From positions 62,001 to 126,000 of the forward strand of contig WNNJ02001949.1 in NCBI GenBank assembly GCA_012934845.2: a DNA stretch of 64,000 nt, in the 5' to 3' direction. Source of the DNA: Pomphorhynchus laevis (Eukaryota > Acanthocephala > Palaeacanthocephala > Echinorhynchida > Pomphorhynchidae). The notes under the pieces were generated by a model. The model searched no databases, had not been told where the DNA came from, and saw only the letters and a list, made by a program, of their open reading frames with translations. Below are positions 23,540 to 34,372 of this stretch, piece after piece. Numbering within the stretch: position 1 is the first letter of the stretch; the number at the start of each line of letters is the position of its first letter. A program made the position numbers and the translations under genes.

Positions 23540-24030
23540 AGTAAATTACTCAGATCATCTGAGTCTACATATTTTATATTATTTATAAATTAAAAATAAT
23601 GATAAATAAATTATTAATGATCAATAATTAAACAATTATAAATAATTATAATTAATAATTGTCATATAAGATTTTATATATTTTAAATCAAGTTAAAATA
23701 AATCAGATCAAAAAAGAATCTTTGTATTTTATAAGATATAAATAAAATTAAAGCTTTATACTAAAAGCTTTAATTATTAAAGCTTTATGCTTTTATATAA
23801 AGTTAAAATTTAAAATTGAGATTTAAAATAAAAGTTAATTTTTATGAATTGACTAATGAATATGACATATATAGTTATCACGCTAATGACATTTACTGTG
23901 ATGAAATTTGATTATATAGTATCTCTTATTCTAATATAAAATCTTATTCTAATATATTTATAATCCATGAAAATTTTCCGCTTAATATTCTAAATTTATT
24001 TTTTTAGTATTTTGTTGATTTATATATTTT
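23540..24030 (-). repeat. SCR repeat copy (reverse), eroded core
   Basis: It starts with the terminal phrase CTGAGTCTACATATTT, passes through the ATGAATTGACTAATGAAT block, and ends with GATGAAATTTGATTATATAG and TTATTCTAATA. Most of the CTGCTATG/GGCC core is deleted. It joins the 3' end of the minus-strand Penelope-like copy at 24040-24830, in the same sense as that element. Confidence 0.6.
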
Positions 24031-24039
24031 ACTATTTTC

Positions 24040-24830
24040 TGCTTGATGTTATTTTTATAGTAACCTAGTTTAAAATATGTATCTATTAAATTATTTAAAT
24101 GATTTTGAAGAAAACCAATATCATTACATATTATGGCAATTCTTAAAATTTCATTATTTAATGCATTATATTATATATTATATGATATGCATAAATGCTC
24201 ATGCAAAAATATGTTTTTTTTGTAAATTTAGATATATCGTCTTTATATATATCTTCATATCTAGATATATACCTTCGTTATTATTAATATTAGTTTTATT
24301 AAGAATAAGACTGCCTGAATAAATTTGTTCACTTATTGAATAAAAATTATTAGAATTAAATACAAACATATCATCGATGCATCTAAAGATATTTTATATT
24401 TCTATATAGTTTGGATTTTTGCGCAGTTATGAACAAATTCATATTCTATAAAGCTTAAAAACAAGTCAGAAATAATTGGGCTACTATTACCTCCTATTGG
24501 AACACCTTTTACTTATCTAAATATAGATGTCCCTACTTGTAAATAATTTTGATTTATCAAAATATTTTAGGATTCTATTAATTTAATTTTATCCATATAT
24601 TTATATTTAATTGATGGTTAAATTTTTGTTAGATATGCGTTTTAGTTATTGTAACAAATATATGTATATATTTTTCTGAATATAAGATTAATTAATTAGT
24701 CTAATGCATCTTTAATATCTGCTAAATCTAGATTTGTATAAAGCGTACAAAATCGTATTTATATTCTGAAAATTTATTCCTTTTGTGTGTTCTAAAAATT
24801 CTTTTGTAGAATCAATACTGAAAAAGGTTT
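24040..24830 (-). mobile_element. Penelope-like reverse transcriptase, C-terminal half
   Basis: The minus strand carries the second half of the same family as 28447-30590: the palm segment leading to KGVP and GGNSSPI, the EYEFVHNC segment, the catalytic RCIDDMF-type box, and the C-terminal DIGFLQNHLNNLIDTYFK. It is broken at several points. The end near 24040 passes directly into an SCR. Confidence 0.75.
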
Positions 24831-24906
24831 ATAGTTTAAAAGCCCTTGTATGGGGGGATTTTAAACCATAAAAGCTACAGAGACTTTTAAAAGCCTCTGT
24901 AGCTTT

Positions 24907-25031
24907 CAGAGCCCTTGTATTCCGGGATGACTGCTTGAATTTTGGTTTCAACTTGTTGTAATTGTAGGTTATTAATTGTATATTATATATAATAAAGGTT
25001 GTATATATCATCCTGGGATACAAGGGCTCTG
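24907..25031. mobile_element. Small MITE-like hairpin element
   Basis: CAGAGCCCTTGTAT plus CCGGGATGA at the left is mirrored by TCATCCTGGGATACAAGGG and CTCTG at the right, giving arms of about 24 bp around an AT-rich centre. A second hairpin (AAGCTACAGAG with CTCTGTAGCTT) sits immediately left at 24867-24904, and AGCCCTTGTAT recurs at 24841. This may be a nested or duplicated insertion. Confidence 0.6.
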
Positions 25032-25079
25032 ACTAGTGGGCACATTATTGACGGGGCCGCCGCTTTCATTTTGAAGAAA

Positions 25080-26480
25080 AAGTAATAAGCGTTCTACAAT
25101 AAAATACAATTTCGTCTATATAGATGATCGCGGATCTCCATCAATGGAGATGAGAGAGTTTTGAATCGAAAAAGGCTGCAAATCTTTGGGACATGAAAAC
25201 GATTTCTTATTGGGTAAAAATACACGACGGCCTATATTAATGCCAGCAATGTCGTACGGACAAGCAAGTAGTATTGTGATGGCGACCTTATTTCTCTGAC
25301 CGTCTGTCAAAAGCTGACAGCACGAGTGGAGAGTGGCGAATGGGATTTGGAGGTGCCCGGAAATGGCCCCCAGGAGTTAAGGATATCTGTAACAGATAAG
25401 TCCCTGCTCCTGAAGTCGCACCAAGGCGGGATTGGTTGAGGAGATTGAGTGGCTCCATAATTATGTAAGGAAAGTGACTCCTCTAAAACTTTGTCAAGGC
25501 CTATGCTACCAATCCAGCCCAATGCAATATCCTTCCAACATACTAACTTCTTCTTGAATATCTTCCAAAATGAAGACTGAGAGGGTTAAGGTAAGCAATG
25601 CTCGGTTTATCCTTCCCTAGCTGGAACCTATATATAGTGCTCCAGTATTTATTCGAAAGGGCCTGTCTGGCGAAAACAGAGAGATTAGGAAAGTGTAGCA
25701 TATTAGCTAGGACCTTGAGTTTTGTTGAAGTGGCATTGTAAATACGACCTTGAAGGTAGTCAATAGCAACGCGGTAGCTTGCGAAGAGAGGTAGGAATTA
25801 AATTCGATCAAACTCTCATTCCCAATTATGGGGAAGAGTTGGATAGCTACCTAAAAGAACGCCACTCTAATAGGATCAAAATGAAACCTTCTTCTAAGCA
25901 ACGTATCTTCATCTATCCGCCTACGAATTAGATCATGAGAGGTAGTATGTTGTTGGCGCGACTGCTCCGTGTAGATGGGTTTCAAGGGCGGACTGGTGCA
26001 GGTGCTAAATTGTAAGCTGAGGCATTTCTTTTATTTGCTTTTGGTACTATATTAGAAAGTGTCAGTACTGAGTCGTTAGTTGTCGTGCTTTGTCATAGTA
26101 GTGTTCCAATTAGAAAAGTAATCATTGATTGCATCTCTTTTATTGTTGCCTGATTCTTTGAATCAATCAATCTTATAACATCCAGGTCAGAGAGAGAACA
26201 GGATGCGGAAAAAGCGAAGGTCCGGTTGGAGTTTTTTATAGGTTCATTGAACTTGAAGTGTTGGTTCTTGTATTCTCTGAATGATTTGCATTTCCTAGAT
26301 CAAGCGGGGTCTAACCCACCGCAATTGATACATACTGGTGTGCTCATACATTTGTCCATTGAATTGCAGTCGTTTTTGCTACATACTCCACAAAGATGGG
26401 TGTTTGCACAATTAGAGCCCCAATGCCCTCATTTATGGCATATGGAGCAGTAAGGAAACGTATAGTCATCCGTTCCAATT
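25080..26480 (-). mobile_element. LINE-C composite: ORF1 zinc knuckles and RT pieces
   Basis: On the minus strand, 26460-26290 encodes CCHC-type knuckles (CSICHK.GHWGSNC, then CGVCSKNDCNSMDKC and CINCGG) typical of ORF1 in I/Jockey-type LINEs. Around 25780-25640 lies a post-palm segment (LSVFARQALSNKYW). At 25310-25116 lies the start of an RT domain (GRRVFLPNKK and FSIQNSLISI), matching the copy at 46.8-47.0 kb. The order shows pieces of more than one copy joined together. Many stops and shifts are present. Confidence 0.6.
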
Positions 26481-27021
26481 TGTGTGAATTTTATATTGCA
26501 TCCCATGGAGGATTGTAACAGGATTTCGCGAGTATTTCAGCGTTGTCCACTAGGGTTGAAGCAAACGTTACAGGCAGAGTAGTGCAATTCCCCCATTAGA
26601 AATCTGATATTATTTAGGTTGAATCTATTTTCGAATAAGTTCTAGTCATCACTATCAATCTCTGGTGGTAGATTGGTGATTTTAAGTGAGGCCAGGGTAG
26701 GTTTGCATTGAATGTCAAATATAGAGAGAGCTAGAATGCCGATTTATGAATTTCGTGAATTCTAGTGCTAAATCTGATGTGACAAAAGATCATCTCAATT
26801 CAGATTCAAAATATCATATAGAGTAGTAAATAACACGATCTTTGTATATGTTCGTGAATTCTTTAAGGAATGTTGCATAAATTTTAGACCTCTCTATATG
26901 TTGGTGAGCTTGTTGTTGTTCTCAAGTTGGTGAGCTTCCTCACCGAGAGAGCTACCCATATATCAGACCAAGATATAGAAACGAATTATTCTTGTCATAT
27001 TCAAACTCGGTTATATTTCTA

Positions 27022-27547
27022 GGTCTGATGAGGATACATAGAATGCTGTATGGTGTTTATGCTTCCTCGTGAGGAAAACAAAGTGATTTATTTATGAGTA
27101 CACCATTGGGTGTCCCAGGGAAGGTGTAACAACAAATTATATTTTAAATATTTGTACACTTTAAAGTGTCCTTGTAAAACAGAATTTCTATTAAAAGGAA
27201 TTTAGTGCCTGCTGCATGGTTAAACTGCAATACGCACTGCCATGCACAGAGCTTATGCTAAATTCATCTGATGATTCAGATTAAGGGTAGTTCTGCTTTT
27301 CGAGCTTTGAACACGGTTTAAGAGTGTGTTAAGGTGACTATGAATGATTATTGAAGTCACGGTACTGATGAGCTCCGTCAGAGTGAAACGCGTCTACCGT
27401 TGTTAAAGTTTATCTTCACACATAGTATGACTGGGCATACGTAGCGACTTTAAATATAGCGAGAATAATTCGGTTCTATACCTTGGTCTGATGAAGATAT
27501 ATAGAATGCTGCCTGGTGTTTATGCCTCTTCATGAGGAAAACATAGT
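27022..27547 (+). repeat. Direct repeat pair enclosing a hammerhead
   Basis: A block of about 63 bp beginning GGTCTGATGA occurs at 27022-27084 and 27485-27547, 463 bp apart. Within it the first copy has GAGG answered by CCTC, the second GAAG answered by CTTC, each before GAGGAAAAC. An inverted piece of the second copy's left flank lies at 26955-26995. The interval holds the hammerhead at 27359-27400 and no coding sequence I recognise. Confidence 0.6.
27359..27400 (+). ncRNA. Type I hammerhead ribozyme with short stem III
   Basis: Stem I pairs ACGGTA (27359-27364) with TACCGT (27395-27400) perfectly. The core CTGATGA is at 27365-27371. Stem II pairs GCTC (27372-27375) with GAGT (27381-27384) around CGTCA. 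GAAA is at 27385-27388. Stem III is the palindrome ACGCGT (27388-27393), only two pairs if folded alone. C27394 completes the GTC cleavage triplet. Very short, self-complementary stem III is known from hammerheads of Penelope-like elements and retrozymes, which can act as dimers. All core bases are intact, so self-cleavage of a plus-strand transcript is expected. Confidence 0.85.
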
Positions 27548-27639
27548 GATATATAGTCATGATTAGACAGCCGACTCGGATCGTAAAACGATTCGGCTAT
27601 ATATTGCAAAATAGTCGAATAACGAGTCAATAGTGCAAA

Positions 27640-28291
27640 AACAGGATTATAAGATGTTTCGCTCACTTATGGAGCTTTATCAATCTAAAAACACAAAATC
27701 ATCGTCTTAATATGAGTTTTACAAATATTGTGAACAATGAGAATTAAAATGAAGATAATTTATAAACGCATATTGTGACTACGTCACACCTGGATCAACA
27801 TACATGTGATCTGGATCACACCCTAAATCTGACTCTGAGTGTAGCCTTCCTATTAGTTTGTTTTCCAGCATAAGTCGACTACGCTCTTTATTTTCATTAC
27901 TGTGAACTATCACATAGTGCATGCAGTTGATCACATTGTGTTCTAGTGCATGTCGTACGGCACCATTAGTAGGATTTCCAGCTCGAAGATGTGAACGTCT
28001 TACGTTTAATCGTCGCGCTAAATTTAATCTTGATTGACCTACATATTGTTTGTTGCACAACTTGCATGTTCCGACATATCTTATACACCTAGTTTTGCAG
28101 TTACACTTCGCTTTCACATACACAATGCCTCCAGTCAGAAATTTCCCTATTGATTTTCCCATTTTAAATCTGACACCGACATTTACATTAAATACTGATA
28201 TTTCTTTGATGGTCCTATTAATATTTTGTCGAATACGATCAAGCATTGGATGGTAGGGTATATACAAGATTGATTCATTGTCTGATTTCAT
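27640..28291 (-). mobile_element. Penelope-like C-terminal GIY-YIG endonuclease and tail
   Basis: A 170-codon minus-strand frame (28291-27779) has the connector ILYIPYHPMLDRIRQNI, a Cys cluster (CNCKTRC), and a GIY-YIG nuclease core read as RYVGTCKLCNKQYVGQSR followed by NLARRLNVRRSHL and a downstream Glu (MLENKLIGRL). This is the nuclease that nicks target DNA in canonical Penelope-like elements. The polymerase part is not attached here. Downstream at 27690-27641 the 3' tail holds GCTC/GAGC around CATAAGT and then GAAAC, a decayed hammerhead-like arrangement usual for these 3' ends. Confidence 0.75.
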
Positions 28292-28446
28292 TTGTTTATT
28301 TTTCTGAGCTTATTTTTCCTTTGCAATTTCCTAATCCTAGTATTAATATATACAAGTATCCGTGAAAGGATCCCGGAGCTGATTTGAATAAGTAATCTAA
28401 ACTATATATATTTATATATATAATTCAAAAATGCTATGAAGTAATA

Positions 28447-30590
28447 TTGCTTATTGAATCGCTGCTGAGTGCGCTACGAGAAAATACGATTTTATCAAAT
28501 AATGATATTTTTCTTGTTAGGAATAAGAAAAATAGAGTTAAAAATATTAAAAATGATATGCATATAAAAGAACAATTAGAAATATTAAAACAAATTTTAA
28601 GAGATAATAAACTAAAAGATCTTTATGTAAATATAAGAAGTTTTTTTAAAGATTTTATATGTTCAATGAATCAAAGATTAATTAACGATTATGATAGGTT
28701 AAGTTGTATAATCGACAGTTATTGTAATATAAACTACCATAATCGTACAATAAATGTAAATAATAACAATAGAAAATATACATTAACCATAAACTTCATT
28801 AATAAATGTATAGATAACATAAATATAGCCGGACTTTTAAATAATTCTAAAAGTAAAGAAATAATAGGGTCAGATTTAAGTAAATATATTCCTAAAATAA
28901 GGTATAAACTCCTACCACCATTAGGACGAAAAATTTGTAATTATAATAAAGAATTAAAATCAATATGTAACGATAATATTAGAAACATAATGGAAACAGA
29001 ATGCAATTGTAAAAGTCTTAGTTTTGATAAAATAAATAAACATATATGTACCCATAATCTAGAATTAATTGAAAATTGTGAATTAAGAAAGCTGCTATCG
29101 AAAGGGTATAAATATAGATTAAATAGCAACAACGACAAAAATAAAATTTACAGTACGTTATATAATAACTTAAATGATTACTTTAGTAAGCTGATTAATA
29201 GTGAAAGCTCGAATATATCTAAGATAAAAATTTGGAAAGATTATATATTTGATAAAATTAAAAATAAAATGAAAATAACAAACAATTATAAAAGGAAAGA
29301 TAAAATTAATAAAGATATGTATAAAGAACTTACTAAATTAAAGGATAACTATATAATAACAACTATTGATAAAGCTAGTAATAACTTTGTCTTCATATGC
29401 AAAAAGCTTTATTATGATATACTAATGAAAGAGGTTAATTCTAATGATTTAAATGTAAATCCAACATATGAACGTAGTTAATTGAGTTTAGAAACAATTA
29501 TTACAAGTCACAGTTCTATAATGGATAAAAAGGGTATAAAGGTTGAATTAGATAATAAAACTATACCTATATTATATTAGAATCCAAAATTACATAAAAA
29601 TCCAATAAAACCTAGGTTCATATGTAGTGCGTTTAAATGTACATTAAAACCACTTTCTGTCTTTATGAATAAAATACTTAAAGTAATTAAAGCACACTTT
29701 AAAAATATTGCAAGGTAATCGAAATTAATACTGGTATAAAACACTATTTCAGTATTAATTCTACAACAGAATTTTTAGAACAGACAAAAGGAATAAATTT
29801 TCAAAATATAAATACATACGATTTTAGTACGCTTTATACAAATCTAGATTTAGTAGATATTAAAGAAGCGTTAGTAAAATTAATTAATCTTATATTCAGA
29901 AAAAGATATACATATATATGTTATAATAATTATAACGCATATCTAAGAAAAATTAAGCATCAAATATATATAAATATATGGATAAAATTGAATTTATAGA
30001 ATCCTTAAATATTTTGATAAATCAAAATTATTTAAAAGTAGGGACATCTATATTTAGACAAGTAAAAGGTGTTCCAATGGGTGGTAATAGTAGCCCAATT
30101 ATAGCTGACTTGTTTTTAAGCTTTATAGAATATGAATTTGTTCATAACTGTGTAAAAACTAAATTTAGACAATATAAATATATAAAATATATGTTTCGAT
30201 ACATTAATGATATGTGGGTATTTAAGTATAATAATTTATATTCAATAACCGAACAAATTTATTCAGGTGACCTCATTCTTAACAAAACTAATATTGATGA
30301 TAAAGAAGGTGTATATCTAGATATGAACATTAAATTAACATTAACTAAAACTACTATTAATTTATATCGTAAAGATGACATATTTAAATTTACAAGAAAC
30401 ATATTTTTGCATGAGCATTCATGCATACCATGTAATATAAAATATAATACATAAAACAATGAAATTTTAAGAATTGCAACAATATGTAACGATATTGGCT
30501 TTCTTCAAAATCATTTAAATAATTTAATAGATACATATTTTAAACTAGGTTACTATAAAAATAAAATCAAGCAGTAAATAGTAAAATATA
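28447..30590 (+). mobile_element. Best Penelope-like reverse transcriptase copy
   Basis: A 344-codon frame (28447-29481) encodes the N-terminal and finger region, and a 158-codon frame (29978-30454) encodes the palm: KGVPMGGNSSPIIADLFLSF, the catalytic box FRYINDMW in the place of RYIDD, and YLDMNIKLTL. The C-terminal DIGFLQNHLNNLIDTYFK follows to about 30590. The RYIDD-type box and GVPMG block separate it from YADD LINEs and fit Penelope-like or closely related enzymes. No GIY-YIG domain follows in the same orientation. The copy is broken in a few places; other copies are at 9.1-12.5 and 24.0-24.8 kb. Confidence 0.8.
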
Positions 30591-30699
30591 TAAATCATTT
30601 ATATAATTATTCATTATTTATAATTATTTATCTTTATTTTTAATATTTATATATAATATTTATATTTTATAAATATTTATATATTTATATTTTCAATAT

Positions 30700-31295
30700 T
30701 TGTATACTCAGTTGTCTGATCTGATAAAATAATTAGAATTGAACTGCATTTAAGCATGAATTTTAAAATATTAGAAAAGATCTTACAAGGCCGAAATTTA
30801 TTTCGGCCTTGTAATATCATAGCCGAAACTTGATAGCAGTTCTCCCTGATTTATTTATGTATTTTTTAAGTATTTACGGATGATAAAATTTTTAATTTAT
30901 CGTAATTTTAAATTTTTATGGATGGATAATAAATAATATACTTAGTATTAGAATAAGATACTACATAATCAAATTTAATCAGAGGAAATACATCATTAGC
31001 ATGTATTTGGCCCGCTGCTATGTTGGGTAGAGGAACATAGGCCTAAACCTGATAGCATAGCAATTCCTTCTGATGACCTTTAATCCTTATTCTGATAAAT
31101 AGTTTAATATCTATTAGTCAATTTATAAAAATTGATTTTGATTTTTAATTTCAGTTTATAATTCATCTCGATATAAATTATATAAAATCTTATAACAATT
31201 ATTTATTATTAATTAATTTTTATTATTTAACTATTTAACTTTTATTTTGCATTATTTTTAATTTGCAATATAAAATACGTAGACTCAGTTAGCTT
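30700..31295 (+). repeat. SCR repeat (forward) with matching end phrases
   Basis: The full SCR core lies at 30945-31100. Pairing blocks are TCAGAGGAA with TTCCTTCTGATGA, AAATAC with GTATTT, GCTGCTATG with CATAGCA and GGCC with GGCC. ACTCAGTTGTCTGATCTGAT at 30708-30727 and ACTCAGTTAGCTTATTT at 31275-31291 bracket it in the same direction, so the unit may have short direct terminal repeats. Confidence 0.65.
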
Positions 31296-31319
31296 ATTTA
31301 ATGTATATTATATATGTGT

Positions 31320-31450
31320 TGCCTAAACCTATTTTTTAACAGTTGATTTGTTTTTCCGATATATTGCAATCCACATGTACATTGTTTTATTATATACACT
31401 ACACGTGTGATAATGAAAAACATTTGTTTGCATTTCTTACAATACAATTA
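31320..31450 (-). mobile_element. Second GIY-YIG fragment, CTCG lineage
   Basis: The minus strand encodes YCKKCKQMFF followed by VVYIIKQCTCGLQYIGKTNQ and LLKNRFRQH. This is the N-terminal core of a GIY-YIG nuclease with a Cys-rich lead, of the type attached to retroelements. The pattern C-T-C-G before LQYIGKT differs from both other GIY-YIG pieces nearby, so it belongs to another lineage. Confidence 0.7.
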
Positions 31451-31589
31451 TTATAACAAAAATAATAACCATAATATTTTCATCCAAAATAAATAATTTG
31501 AAAAAATTAAATAATAATAAAAAGTACTAGCAAAATAGAAATGCTTATAGAAAAGATTATTTAAACAAAACAATCGTTTACAACATTTT

Positions 31590-32055
31590 TACAAAATATT
31601 TAACGTTACGTCAGGTTTATTATTCGGCATACACATATTGGAGTTTTTATGAATGTAATAAGCCTCAATACTTGTTCTATTTAAACAATTGGTTTCTTTT
31701 GCTAAAACAACAGTATTATTATAGTCAATACTGTGATCTAAATTTAAAATATGGTCTACAATAGCGCTACTTAGGCCCTTTTTAAGTGTGTATTTGTGTT
31801 ATTTTAATGTAGTTTCTAATGGTTGGCCAACTTGACCCACATATATTTTATCGCATTCTAAACAATAAATTTTATAGACAACTCCATCGTTATCATGTTT
31901 TGATTTCTTTTTCAGAATGTTGTGTAATTTCGGTATTTTACTATTATACAAAAGAATATTTGAAATATTTAATGTTTTATTGTTTGAGACAAATCTTTTA
32001 AAATTAATATTCCAAAATTATTTATAAATGGTAATCCTATGATACGTTTGCTATT
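31590..32055 (-). mobile_element. Third GIY-YIG fragment, canonical Penelope type
   Basis: From about 32050 downward the minus strand encodes a PFINNFG connector, KIPKLHNILKKKSKHDNDG, then VVYKIYCLECDKIYVGQVGQ, a KYTLKKG segment and a downstream ETNCLNRTSIEAYYI helix carrying the catalytic Glu. The C-x2-C inside the GIY motif is the canonical Penelope arrangement. It abuts a truncated L2 copy at about 32060 and is broken. Confidence 0.75.
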
Positions 32056-32059
32056 TGTG

Positions 32060-33990
32060 ATAACGATGATACGAAGTAGGTTGAAATAAGATCGGCATAG
32101 AGTAAGATAAGAATCACGGAGAGACGGAGTGAGCGAGCGGATATCAGTTTGAGAGAGCAGTGATAGACTCGAAAAGCACGATGGAGTTGACGCTTTGAGA
32201 GTAGACATTGAATGTCAAACCATGGGGCACGGTGCAAGCGATGGTGAGGGTGAGGCTTTAAGGGCAATAGAAGATATATGTTATTGAGGGAGGAAAAATA
32301 CGATTCGAGTAAGGCAGAGCGGAGAAAGAGGAGGTCAAGATTTCTCTAAGGGCGATGTAGGATGGTAGGTTTGTAAAGCGGGATGTGGTTGGAAGTGAGA
32401 TCAAGGGTGGCGATAAAGTGATCGGATAGACCATGATCAGAGATGGACAGTGAGGTATAGGCAGGAAAGCCATCGAGGACAGCGATGATGTCGATTGTCA
32501 TGCCAATGATATGTGTGGAGTTAGTCGAGATAAGTTTGAAGTCGTAGTTAAATAGAATGTTGATGAAGCTGATAGAATTAGTAGAAGAGCGGTCGAGGCG
32601 GATGTTAAAGTCGCCAAAAACGAGTGTAGGAATGAAGGGCAAAGAACAGTCCAACAGTCGGTAAAATATAAGGAGTTGAAGATGATGAACCAGGACGGTA
32701 TACAATGGCTAGATCTAGAGTGATCGGGCTAGAAGAACTCCAAATGAGCAATTCAAAAGAGCAAAAACTTAAAGGGGAGTGATTTGGCAAAGAGAGTGAG
32801 GTGACGGGCGAATGCGACAATGTTACCATGATTAGAGAATTTAGAAGAGGATAAGCTGAGAGGGTGGGATGATTCTACAAATAAGCAATTGGCAGAGAGC
32901 AGACGGCGATTGAGAGGTCGTCGGAATCGGAGTGCCAGGATTGGGTGAGGCAAAAGAGATTGATGGATTGCTTGATGAAAAGGTTGAGGATGAGATCGGA
33001 TTTATTGGGAAGAGATCTAGTGTTGAGGAGGCCAAGGCGGAAACCGTGTGTGGTTGTGATAGTTACTAGCAGAAAAGGCAAAATGAGGATATGGAGCGCC
33101 CTCGAATTTTGGCGCGGGTGTGGCAAACTTAAAAATTTCCGTCAATGTTTCGTATGGATAGATATGTTTCGCCATTTTCCTCGCGACGGCGTTTTTCGAT
33201 GCGAGTAGAAGAGAGTTGAGCGATTTCAAACAGAGTGCGATCGGGGGAAATGCAAGAGGCTGAATATGACATTAGTTTAAATCGTTGGGATATGACAGAG
33301 GCCGCGTGAGAGCGATTATTGAAAACAATTTTCAAGAGGGGGCTGAGAAGGATTAGATTCAGAAGATTTGTTTAGACAGATAAATGCAACATGAGATATG
33401 TCGTTGAAAATGATGGTTTATCTGCAGGTACAAGAGACAATAATATGGATATGAAGGCGGAAACATCGTGGTCAAGACTTGCTTGTGGAGATAAGAAGGT
33501 GGAAGGAGTGATATTAGTGATGATGACGCTACGTTCGCGAGAAGGAAAGCGTTTCCGTGAAGGAGGACGATGGATATGAGTGGGTGAGATCACGATAGGA
33601 AAGCTGGGAGTTAAGGATATTAAGGAAGTATGTCTGACAGCGGGAGACAAAGAAGATAGGGATAATATAGAGTGTACCAAGCGATGTGAGGAAAGGTTAT
33701 GAGTGGAAGGATCGTGGAGGCTGGTAGAGGTGATTTTGATTGATGAATGTAGGTTAGAAAGAAACGAGACAGGAGTGACGAGACGGGTGGTGTCGGGGAG
33801 TAAAGATGAGAGTAAACGCAAAGTGTATATGATGATATGATCAGTGGTCGGAGAAAGGACATCGGATACGACAGGGATAGTTTGAATATACGTGTTGAAA
33901 GTTGATTTGTGCTTATTGGAAGCTGTGGATGTTTCTGGGCACAAAAACGACATAGGAAGTATTCTTTAGACTTACTGTTGTCGCAGGCGA
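32060..33990 (-). mobile_element. L2-type LINE, 5' half (copy a)
   Basis: From 33953 the minus strand reads a Ser/Thr-rich 193-codon frame (33953-33372), then a basic segment with RIEKRRREENGE, then the AP-type endonuclease: LGLLNTRSLPNKSDL, FGDFNIRLD, DIIAVLDG and SDHFIATLDL. The last residues before the break correspond to PSLRDSYL of the intact copy. The element is cut at about 32060, before the reverse transcriptase. This copy reaches further 5' than the near-complete one at 57.4 kb. Several frameshifts separate the pieces. Confidence 0.75.
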
Positions 33991-34149
33991 TTGTGGTCCG
34001 ATCGCTGCAGTCGTGTGTAGATCACTGTACTTGTAGTTGAGCACTGTTGGTGTGTGTCGTAGCTGTTTTCTTACGTCCGCCCATTAGTGTCCTTGTGTGT
34101 TCAAGCTGTTTAAATTGCTACTTCAACTGTTCGGCGAGCTCAGTGAGCC

Positions 34150-34372
34150 GATCTGCAACTGATTGAATTGATCTGCAAGTGATTGGATTGATCTGCAACC
34201 GATTGAATTGATATGCGAATGATTGAATTGATCTGCAACTGATTGAATTGATATGCAAATGATTGAATTGATCTGAAACTGATTGAATCGGTCTGATACT
34301 GATTGAATTGATCTGCAACTGATTGAATTAAACTGCAACTGATTAAGTTGACCTGCAACTGATTAAATTGAT
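34150..34372. repeat. Minisatellite, 20 bp unit, about 11 copies
   Basis: The unit GATTGAATTGATCTGCAACT is repeated in tandem with scattered substitutions. All three minus-strand frames are open across it because 20 is not a multiple of three and the unit lacks stops, so those frames are not genes. It lies about 160 bp upstream of the L2 copy a in that element's sense and may be its 5' leader. Confidence 0.9.

Noticed and set aside
28447-30454. Telomerase reverse transcriptase
   Set aside because: The GVPMGG and RYIND-type boxes and multiple broken copies fit Penelope-like elements; no telomerase-specific RNA-binding or T motif was seen.
34118-34358. Three overlapping minus-strand proteins rich in SISCRSIQS repeats
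   Set aside because: They are the three frames of a 20 bp minisatellite whose unit lacks stop codons.
34150-34372. CRISPR-like array
   Set aside because: There are no spacers; the units are directly adjacent, and the genome is eukaryotic.
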